Assembly: GCA_016206275.1 (NCBI GenBank)
Contig: JACQRY010000138.1
Location: 1-5,063 of the forward strand
Source of the DNA: Nitrososphaerota archaeon
GTDB lineage: Archaea; Thermoproteota; Nitrososphaeria; Nitrososphaerales; JACQRY01
DNA: 5,063 nucleotides
Direction of reading: 5' to 3'
Positions 1 through 4,070 of this stretch are shown here, one piece after another. Below the pieces are notes generated by a model. That model searched no databases and was not told the DNA's origin. It was given only the letters and a program-made list of their open reading frames with translations. Both the position numbers and the translations under genes were made by a program. Positions within the stretch are counted from its first letter, which is position 1. Each line of letters begins with the position of its first letter.

Positions 1-53
1 CTCCAGACACACTCCAAATCAACCTACTTATACACACACATATTACCGACAAG

Positions 54-61
54 TTTAAAAC
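54..61 (+). promoter_or_regulatory. Candidate box A (TATA) of the aquaporin gene
   Basis: The sequence TTTAAAAC resembles the archaeal box A and lies about 33 bases before the ATG at 91. Transcription starting about 25 bases downstream would leave a leader of fewer than 10 bases. That fits the lack of a clear Shine-Dalgarno sequence before the ATG. A second AT-rich stretch (CTTATACA, about 28-35) is a weaker alternative. Assigned by position and composition only. Confidence 0.45.
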
Positions 62-90
62 ATATTCATGCAAAGTCAAGCAGACTGAAT

Positions 91-780
91 ATGGTCAACT
101 CGAAGGCTGTCGTAGCCGAACTGGTTGGCACATTCACACTTGTCTTCTTTATTGTGATGTCAATCATTACGTTTGTGGTGGTTCTAAGAAACGATTCCCC
201 CACAGGCGCATTGGTCGGGATCGCCATGGTGCATGGCGTCGCACTTATGTCGCTAGTATACGCTATTGGCCCCATCTCAGGCTGCCATCTGAACCCTGCA
301 GTAACCCTTGCTTTAGCCGCGATCAAAAAAATAAAACCTGCAGACGCGGTAGCCTACATCATAGTCCAGCTAATAGGCGCGACAATAGCATCCTTCTTGG
401 CTGCATTTATCCTGCCACAGGGAAGCGCAGTGAATTTTGGCCTCACTCTTCCCAGCGCCAACATCGGCAACAGCCTTGTAATAGCTCTTCTGGTTGAAAC
501 AGTTTTGACGTTCTTCCTCATGATTAGCATAATGGGTGGAGCGGTCTCAGGAAAAGCTCCTCCAGGAGCATCCGGCTTGACAATAGGGTTTACACTGGCT
601 GGGGCTATCTTCATCGGTGCCCCGCTAAGCGGTGCATCATTGAATCCTGCAAGGACTTTCGGACCCGCGCTCGTATCAGGAATATTCGACGCCCACATCA
701 TCTACGTGATTGGTCCCATCATCGGCGCCCTCATTGCCGCATTCCTGTACAAGTACGCCATGATGCAAAAAGAAGGCTAG
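91..780 (+). CDS. Aquaporin / major intrinsic protein (MIP) family channel
   Basis: This is a 229-residue membrane channel of the MIP family, for passive flow of water or small neutral solutes across the cytoplasmic membrane. Both family signature loops are intact: SGCHLNPAVT with NPA at residues 68-70, and SGASLNPARTF with NPAR at 185-188. Six hydrophobic segments lie at about 8-31, 40-60, 85-107, 127-149, 161-178 and 202-220, in the usual two-fold pseudo-repeat. Length is normal for a prokaryotic aquaporin. Counting from the two NPA motifs as in E. coli AqpZ (Phe43, His174, Thr183, Arg189), the selectivity filter would be His48, Ile173, Ala182 and Arg188. This resembles plant tonoplast aquaporins more than AqpZ (F-H-T-R) or GlpF (W-G-F-R). 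Ammonia, urea or other small neutral solutes are therefore possible besides water, but this is inference. No in-frame start lies shortly upstream of ATG 91. The gene is monocistronic in this window and converges on the antiporter gene. Confidence 0.95.
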   Translation: MVNSKAVVAELVGTFTLVFFIVMSIITFVVVLRNDSPTGALVGIAMVHGVALMSLVYAIGPISGCHLNPAVTLALAAIKKIKPADAVAYIIVQLIGATIASFLAAFILPQGSAVNFGLTLPSANIGNSLVIALLVETVLTFFLMISIMGGAVSGKAPPGASGLTIGFTLAGAIFIGAPLSGASLNPARTFGPALVSGIFDAHIIYVIGPIIGALIAAFLYKYAMMQKEG

Positions 781-795
781 TAAGAATAAACTAAC
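781..795 (-). terminator. Possible T-rich terminator of the antiporter gene
   Basis: Read on the minus strand, this is a T-rich stretch (GTTAGTTTATTCTTA) about 28 bases past the antiporter stop codon, in the 42-base gap between two convergent genes. Archaeal transcripts often end at such T-rich tracts without a hairpin. I see no stem-loop here. For the plus-strand aquaporin the nearest T-rich stretch (about 829-841) already lies inside the antiporter's 3' end. Weak call. Confidence 0.25.
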
Positions 796-822
796 GCTGC
801 GCACTCAATCACCAAATTGTGT

Positions 823-1935
823 TCATCCGTATTTTGTGGTTGGAACGAATCGTTTAGCTATCAGCGTAGGAACTATGGCGCTTAGAATTACAGCCATCAC
901 AGTAATCGTGAACTGAGTTGAGTCTAGGAATCCCAGATCCCTCCCCAAAGTAGCTGTGATTGTGCCTATCGTTAGGCCTGTACTCAATAACATGGTCGAG
1001 AACATAGGTGCTTCGGGGATCCATTTCCTGCAAAGCCAGTAAGTGCCTATGAACTTTGATGCCAGCTTAGCTATTAGAACTCCGACAAGAAGCAGGAAGC
1101 TACCGCTAACTGCAGCCAGAGATACCAACATGCCTGCTTTGACGAAGAATGCCGGTGCAAGAAGCCCAAAGGTAACTGTCCTCAGCTTTGAGAGTACTTG
1201 TTGATGCCGTTGGATACTGTTAGCAAATATGAGGCCCAGTATGAAGGCTCCAAAAACTGCGTGCAGCTTAGCTTGATCCGCGAAAAAGGAAACTCCCAAC
1301 AGCGAAGCCAACACCAGTCTGAACTCTATTTCGACAGCTCGGCCACCATAAGCCCTAACGACGGTGCTCAGAAGCCGAGGCACCAAGAAAACAAGGAAAA
1401 CTAGTAGACCTACAAAACCTATCGTGATAATATCAAAGGAAGGAGCAACCAAGTTGATGCCAACAAGCGTGAGGATATCATTCACAAACGTTGAAGCTAT
1501 GATGGTCTTTGCGATCGAACCTCCCATCAGATCGTACTCTGTGAGTACTGCGTAAACGACGGCCACAGATGTAGTAGTCAAGGCTAATGAGGCAGATAAT
1601 TTGGCTTGAAAGCTCCATCCTGTGACCAAACTTAGGAAAAAGAACACCCCTAGGAGCGGAGCCAAAAATGCTAGAAAACCAATAGAAAAACTCTCTTTTC
1701 CCCTTGATTTTAGAAGGACAAGCTCGACCTCTGCTCCAGCCAGAAAGGTCAGGATTAGTCCACCAAATGTTCCCAAGAAGTCAAGCCAGGGTGCCAAACC
1801 TATACCTAATGCATTGGCGACTAGAATCCCTATGATGACTTCAAAGATTGATGAAGATGTTCGAGTCTTTAATGCTATGATACCAGCAACAACTACGCTT
1901 ATTGAAATCAGGGCAGTGCTGTAAAGCTCGACCAT
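823..1935 (-). CDS. CPA2-family cation:proton (probably Na+/H+) antiporter
   Basis: This 370-residue polytopic membrane protein has about 12-13 hydrophobic segments spanning nearly the whole chain. It is the membrane domain of a CPA2-type exchanger, with no soluble TrkA-N/RCK domain at the C terminus (it ends in KYG). The family pattern is visible in order: the FLAGAEVEL segment (64-72), the Thr/Ser-rich TTTSVAV stretch (120-126) matching the unwound helix 4, the cation-site Asn-Asp pair in STFVNDILTL (N152, D153), GAFILGLIFANS (229-240), and the PAFFVKAGM segment (261-269) carrying Lys266. In this superfamily an Asp-Asp pair goes with electrogenic exchange and Asn-Asp usually with electroneutral 1:1 exchange, so ND suggests the latter. 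Na+, K+ or both are possible substrates. The ATG at 1935 follows an inverted repeat on the same strand, and there is no strong Shine-Dalgarno sequence. The gene stands alone, and its likely role is pH and ion homeostasis. Confidence 0.88.
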   Translation of the reverse strand: MVELYSTALISISVVVAGIIALKTRTSSSIFEVIIGILVANALGIGLAPWLDFLGTFGGLILTFLAGAEVELVLLKSRGKESFSIGFLAFLAPLLGVFFFLSLVTGWSFQAKLSASLALTTTSVAVVYAVLTEYDLMGGSIAKTIIASTFVNDILTLVGINLVAPSFDIITIGFVGLLVFLVFLVPRLLSTVVRAYGGRAVEIEFRLVLASLLGVSFFADQAKLHAVFGAFILGLIFANSIQRHQQVLSKLRTVTFGLLAPAFFVKAGMLVSLAAVSGSFLLLVGVLIAKLASKFIGTYWLCRKWIPEAPMFSTMLLSTGLTIGTITATLGRDLGFLDSTQFTITVMAVILSAIVPTLIAKRFVPTTKYG

Positions 1936-1938
1936 TGT

Positions 1939-1967
1939 TGCCTACCATTCAATTCTATCGGTAGGCA
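1939..1967 (-). promoter_or_regulatory. 8-bp perfect inverted repeat just before the antiporter start codon
   Basis: TGCCTACC at 1939-1946 is followed after 13 bases by its exact reverse complement GGTAGGCA at 1960-1967. On the antiporter's strand the proximal arm ends three bases before the ATG. The site could be a dimeric repressor operator over the transcription start, or an RNA hairpin in the leader that limits ribosome access, because its proximal arm (GGTAGG) occupies the position of a ribosome-binding site. No protein that would bind it is encoded in this window. The repeat is seen directly and its function is inferred. Confidence 0.45.
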
Positions 1968-2084
1968 TTATCATCCTCATACGCGGAGGCAGTTCAGGCT
2001 CTTTTCAAGCCACGGCTAATGCCATAGCCAAGGCAAACAGAAGGCAGAGGTAACTTAAATGTTTCTTTTCGTCTGGACGCCAAT

Positions 2085-2092
2085 CATATATG
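2085..2092 (+). promoter_or_regulatory. Candidate box A of the 76-residue protein gene
   Basis: CATATATG is centred about 46 bases before the ATG at 2134, so transcription would start near 2114 and leave a leader of about 20 bases. That leader contains AAAGGGT (2117-2123), a weak ribosome-binding candidate. CTTAAATG at 2054-2061 is an alternative that would give a longer leader. Position-based call. Confidence 0.35.
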
Positions 2093-2133
2093 GCCCTGTA
2101 ATCGTTGTTTAGTCTTAAAGGGTCCGCTCTCAG

Positions 2134-2364
2134 ATGACAGATCGAAAACAGGAGGTAGCTGCAAAAGCATTGAAGATCTTGGAAATGATGCCTACGGAAG
2201 ACTCTGTCGCAACTCTACGGCAAGTTTCCTCTCCAACTGCTTCTAGGTCAGACCTGAAGTATGCTTACAAATTGCTACAGATGATTGATGACGATAGGCT
2301 GGATGAGGCTGAATCCAAGCTGGAGATGCTGGCTTCATGGCATGAACAGTGCGTCGGAGGCTAG
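2134..2364 (+). CDS. Hypothetical small acidic helical protein, 76 residues
   Basis: I do not recognise this protein. It has 76 residues, starts with ATG and ends with TAG. It has no hydrophobic membrane segment, no signal peptide and a single Cys (residue 73), so it should be soluble and cytoplasmic. It is rich in Leu, Ala, Asp, Glu and Lys and should be largely helical. Two helices look alike: KALKILEMM at 11-19 and YAYKLLQMI at 43-51, 32 residues apart. Each is followed by an acidic turn and a further helix. A third amphipathic helix follows (about 55-70, DEAESKLEMLASWHEQ). The pattern recalls a short helical-hairpin repeat protein, possibly TPR-like, but the TPR consensus is not clear. 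The central SSPTASRSD (32-40) is probably a linker. The gene lies 111 bases upstream of the L44e operon with its own box A candidates, so it is probably a separate unit. Codon use looks ordinary for the window, which supports a real gene. Confidence 0.7.
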   Translation: MTDRKQEVAAKALKILEMMPTEDSVATLRQVSSPTASRSDLKYAYKLLQMIDDDRLDEAESKLEMLASWHEQCVGG

Positions 2365-2475
2365 CTTAAGATGAAGAGAGATGCGGCAAGGCGTTGCCAC
2401 ACTCAGCGCTGGTCGAGCTGACTGAGAATAGTTAAATAACATGCCTCAGGCCGAAGACCGATTAGTGCGTAAACG
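2365..2475 (+). other. Intergenic spacer before the translation operon, with small hairpins
   Basis: This 111-base gap lies between the 76-residue protein gene and L44e. Its first half contains a compact hairpin, GGCAA at 2385-2389 pairing with TTGCC at 2394-2398 around a four-base loop. Two weaker self-complementary stretches follow, CAGC 2404-2407 with GCTG 2417-2420, and GTC 2412-2414 with GAC 2420-2422. Its second half carries the box A candidate of the operon. The hairpins may mark the 3' end of the upstream transcript. No convincing coding frame is present. Confidence 0.4.
2432..2439 (+). promoter_or_regulatory. Candidate box A of the L44e-S27e-aIF2alpha-Nop10 operon
   Basis: TTAAATAA is a good archaeal box A match, centred about 40 bases before the TTG start of L44e. 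Transcription would begin near 2461 and leave a leader of about 15 bases. No Shine-Dalgarno sequence is visible in that leader, so the first gene may be translated from a nearly leaderless mRNA. Confidence 0.5.
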
Positions 2476-2754
2476 TTGAAGGTACCCAAGGAGATCAGAA
2501 CATTCTGCAAGAAATGCAAGAAGTACACAATCCAAACTACTTCTATCTACAAGAGAGGCAAAGAAAGAACAGGCGCCGAAGGAGCCAGAAGACACGCTGA
2601 AGACAAAAAGGGCTACGGAGGACAGAAATTCCCTGAGCTCGTCAGAACAGCCAAGACCACCAAGAAACAGACCCTTAAACTGAAATGCACTGTTTGCGGC
2701 AAACAGCTCATGAAATCAGGAATGAGAATCAGGAAAATGGAGATCCTAGCTTAG
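2476..2754 (+). CDS. rpl44e: 50S ribosomal protein L44e (eL42)
   Basis: This 92-residue basic protein of the large ribosomal subunit is shared by archaea and eukaryotes (eukaryotic L36a/L42) and sits near the tRNA exit site. A zinc ribbon is formed by Cys11-X2-Cys14 and Cys71-X2-Cys74. The family's most conserved stretch follows the pattern GYGGQKFP (46-53) then AKTTKK (59-64); Pro53 aligns with the proline whose change gives cycloheximide resistance in yeasts. Length is normal for the archaeal form. The start is TTG, giving MKVPKEIRTF, which matches the usual N terminus of the family. No ATG or GTG in this frame gives a better match. No clear Shine-Dalgarno sequence precedes it. It is the first gene of the operon, and S27e starts 17 bases after its stop. 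Confidence 0.96.
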   Translation: MKVPKEIRTFCKKCKKYTIQTTSIYKRGKERTGAEGARRHAEDKKGYGGQKFPELVRTAKTTKKQTLKLKCTVCGKQLMKSGMRIRKMEILA

Positions 2755-2760
2755 AAGAGT

Positions 2761-2766
2761 GAGGAG
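2761..2766 (+). promoter_or_regulatory. Shine-Dalgarno sequence of S27e
   Basis: GAGGAG matches the archaeal anti-Shine-Dalgarno core and ends five bases before TTG 2772. It fixes that TTG as the start codon of S27e and shows leadered internal initiation within the operon. Confidence 0.75.
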
Positions 2767-2771
2767 ACGAT

Positions 2772-2969
2772 TTGAAAAAAGAACGAATATCTATTCCTAG
2801 ACCGCAGTCAGCCTTCCTACTGATTCAATGCCCGAACTGCGGTAACGAAGTCACCGTCTTCTCCACATCCACGATCAGCGTGAAATGCAAGGTCTGCGAC
2901 GCCCTCATAGCTGAAAACAAGGGGGGCAAAGCAAAGATCAACGGAACCCTTCTACGCAAACTAGACTGA
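2772..2969 (+). CDS. rps27e: 30S ribosomal protein S27e (eS27)
   Basis: This 65-residue zinc-binding protein of the small ribosomal subunit occurs in archaea and eukaryotes only. The zinc finger is Cys20-Pro-Asn-Cys23 and Cys39-Lys-Val-Cys42, with the conserved IQCPNCGNEVTVFS stretch and the short C-terminal GGKAKINGTLLRKLD characteristic of archaeal S27e. The chain is full length, with no truncation. Translation starts at TTG 2772, supported by the GAGGAG motif five bases upstream. Archaea very often have rpl44e directly before and aif2a directly after this gene, as here. A 102-base gap follows before the aIF2 alpha ATG. That is longer than the other spacers but contains no strong terminator, so co-transcription is likely. 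Confidence 0.96.
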   Translation: MKKERISIPRPQSAFLLIQCPNCGNEVTVFSTSTISVKCKVCDALIAENKGGKAKINGTLLRKLD

Positions 2970-3071
2970 TCCCGGGCCCCATACTTCTAGAACGTAACTA
3001 TCCCAATAGATAAAACAAAGGCTAATTAGAAGAACCATCAAGAATAGACAGACAAGTGTGGAGTGCTAAGA
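2970..3071 (+). other. Intra-operon gap between S27e and aIF2 alpha
   Basis: This 102-base stretch includes a short GC-rich palindromic patch (CCCGGGCCCC, about 2972-2981) followed by AT-rich sequence. GATAAAAC (3008-3015) and CTAATTAGA (3022-3030) could serve as a second, internal box A for aif2a and nop10. Neither is a strong match. No T-run follows the GC-rich patch, so it is not a convincing terminator. The last bases hold the ribosome-binding site of aIF2 alpha. Confidence 0.35.
3060..3065 (+). promoter_or_regulatory. Ribosome-binding site of aIF2 alpha (decides the start)
   Basis: GGAGTG lies six bases before ATG 3072, the right distance for a Shine-Dalgarno sequence. The competing in-frame GTG at 3063 lies inside this motif and has no site of its own upstream. 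That favours ATG 3072 as the start. Confidence 0.6.
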
Positions 3072-3854
3072 ATGGAAGTTGCAAGCGAAGAGATGCCTGA
3101 AGAAGGAGAAATCGTAATGGCAACCGCCACCGAGGTCACAAAGTACGGCGTCTACGTTTCACTAGACGAGTATCATAACATGAGAGGCTTCCTACATATA
3201 TCTGAGATCTCCACAGGGTGGGTTAGGCATATTGATCGATACGTAAGGCCGAAGCAGAAAGTGGTTTTGAAGGTTATTCGAGTAAACAGGGAAAGACGGG
3301 AAGTAGATCTCTCTCTTAGACAGGTGACAGGCGAAGAAAGGAAGAGCAAGCTCATTGCAGTCAAGAGAGCCGAAAAAGCATCCAGCATCATGGAGATCAT
3401 CCGAACAAAGCTAAATATCAGCCAACAAGAAGAAGCATCGCTAAACCAGAAGCTAACGGAGAAGTTCTATGGAACCTACGAGGCTCTTGAAGCGCTAGTC
3501 AAACAGGGTTCAAAGGCTTGGGACGGACTGGGGCTGAAAGATGAGCAGCTATCCGCGATAGAAACAATAGCTAAAGAAAAGATCACGATTCCAACAGTCT
3601 CCATCAAAGGGAGCATCGAAGCTCGCTCAGATCAGCCTCAGGGAATAGAAGTGATCAAGAAAGCTTTGCTGGCCGCCGAGGCGAGTGCAGACGGCAGCTT
3701 GGTCGAAGTCAAATACATAGGCGCTCCACGCTACATTATAACTGTCACAGCTGAGAACTACAAGATAGCTGAGAAGGCTCTTGAAAACGCTGTGCAGACC
3801 GCTAAGAGCATGATCGAGAAGAGCAAAGGAGCCTTCTCCTACAAACGTGACTAG
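3072..3854 (+). CDS. eif2a: Translation initiation factor 2 subunit alpha (aIF2 alpha)
   Basis: This is the 260-residue alpha subunit of the heterotrimeric factor that brings initiator Met-tRNA to the small ribosomal subunit; alpha binds the gamma subunit and contacts the tRNA. Three expected domains are visible. An N-terminal S1/OB fold (about 10-84) contains KYGVYVSLDEY, GFLHISEIS and the closing EVDLSLRQV. A central helical domain covers about 87-172. A C-terminal alpha/beta domain (about 175-260) contains the conserved GAPRY motif (217-221) and ends in the KGAFSYKRD tail. It lacks the acidic C-terminal extension of eukaryotic eIF2 alpha. By alignment from memory, His53 stands where eukaryotes have the regulatory phospho-Ser51, as expected for archaea. 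ATG 3072 is preferred for its ribosome-binding site, and GTG 3063 would add three residues. The stop is TAG, and nop10 follows in the same frame after 12 bases. Confidence 0.95.
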   Translation: MEVASEEMPEEGEIVMATATEVTKYGVYVSLDEYHNMRGFLHISEISTGWVRHIDRYVRPKQKVVLKVIRVNRERREVDLSLRQVTGEERKSKLIAVKRAEKASSIMEIIRTKLNISQQEEASLNQKLTEKFYGTYEALEALVKQGSKAWDGLGLKDEQLSAIETIAKEKITIPTVSIKGSIEARSDQPQGIEVIKKALLAAEASADGSLVEVKYIGAPRYIITVTAENYKIAEKALENAVQTAKSMIEKSKGAFSYKRD

Positions 3855-3860
3855 AGGCGA
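3854..3860 (+). promoter_or_regulatory. Shine-Dalgarno sequence of nop10, overlapping the aIF2 alpha stop
   Basis: GAGGCGA differs by one base from the archaeal ideal GAGGTGA. Its first G is the last base of the aIF2 alpha TAG. It ends six bases before ATT 3867, which is ideal spacing. This supports initiation at ATT rather than at CTG 3873, where the spacing would be 12 bases. The overlap with the upstream stop also suggests translational coupling. Confidence 0.6.
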
Positions 3861-3866
3861 CGGAAA

Positions 3867-4070
3867 ATTAAGCTGCTAAGAAAATGCCCTAAATGCAATA
3901 TATACACATTAAGAACTGAGTGCAGAAACTGCGCCGGACGCACCGTCACAGCGCATCCACCCAAATTCTCTCCTGACGACCGTTACAGCAGCTATCGAAT
4001 AGCAGCTAGATACAAGCAACAGCACAAACAGTCGTCAGAAAGCTATGCTGAGGGCTCTCCGACAACCTGA
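3867..4070 (+). CDS. nop10: Ribosome biogenesis protein Nop10, with a non-canonical start
   Basis: Nop10 is the small zinc-ribbon protein of H/ACA ribonucleoproteins. Together with Cbf5, L7Ae and Gar1 it carries out RNA-guided pseudouridylation of rRNA. This copy shows the full family signature: Cys7-X2-Cys10 and Cys19-X2-Cys22, then AHPPKFSPDDRYSSYR (29-44), matching the usual AHPPRFSPEDPY core that contacts Cbf5. It has 67 residues against a usual 50-60, with the excess in a hydrophilic tail ending SYAEGSPTT. Between the in-frame TAG of aIF2 alpha and the first zinc Cys there are only 10 codons (AGG CGA CGG AAA ATT AAG CTG CTA AGA AAA), and none is ATG, GTG or TTG. ATT 3867 gives the expected N terminus (M-K-L-L-R-K-C) and lies six bases after a good Shine-Dalgarno sequence. 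A CTG start or a sequencing error are the alternatives. The last 28 bases overlap the convergent aglB gene. Identity is nearly certain, and only the start is uncertain. Confidence 0.92.
   Translation: MKLLRKCPKCNIYTLRTECRNCAGRTVTAHPPKFSPDDRYSSYRIAARYKQQHKQSSESYAEGSPTT

Larger units (their letters stand above)
1936..2133. other. Divergent intergenic region (198 bases)
   Basis: This spacer separates the leftward antiporter gene from the rightward 76-residue protein gene and must hold both promoters. It contains the inverted repeat next to the antiporter start and, toward the right, two AT-rich box A candidates (CTTAAATG around 2054-2061 and CATATATG around 2085-2092). I see no clear box A for the antiporter on the minus strand, no coding frame and no RNA gene. 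Confidence 0.6.

Noticed and set aside
68..88. Six-codon upstream reading frame (ATG to TGA) just before the aquaporin ATG
   Set aside because: With the preferred box A at 54-61, transcription would begin downstream of this ATG, so it would not be in the mRNA. It has no ribosome-binding site.
354..701. Open frame of 115 codons on the minus strand inside the aquaporin gene
   Set aside because: It is antisense to an intact, strongly supported MIP channel, its composition is unlike a real protein, and it has no ribosome-binding site or promoter of its own.
1198..1924. Three plus-strand open frames of 63-100 codons within the antiporter gene
   Set aside because: They are antisense shadows of a clear membrane transporter. 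They are rich in Ser, Thr, Lys, Arg and Pro, as expected for the complement of hydrophobic codons, and have no family resemblance.
2014..2029. GGCTA / TAGCC inverted repeat in the divergent intergenic region
   Set aside because: A five-bp stem with a six-base loop is expected by chance, and there is no T-run or promoter element beside it.
2286..2312. TGATGA and CTGA boxes resembling a C/D guide RNA inside the 76-residue protein gene
   Set aside because: The boxes are only about 20 bases apart and fall in codons for an Asp/Glu-rich stretch, which explains them.
2134..2364. Membership of the UPF0147 family of small archaeal helical proteins
   Set aside because: Size and helical content are similar, but the conserved VPRNIR-like and DPNMP-like stretches of that family are absent.
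3063..3065. GTG as start of aIF2 alpha
   Set aside because: It overlaps the GGAGTG motif that serves ATG 3072 and has no ribosome-binding site of its own. It remains possible and would add only three residues.
3852..3854. TAG of aIF2 alpha as a pyrrolysine codon
   Set aside because: aIF2 alpha is complete at this point with the normal family C terminus, and TAG ends five of the eight genes here. Kept only as a low-priority readthrough idea.
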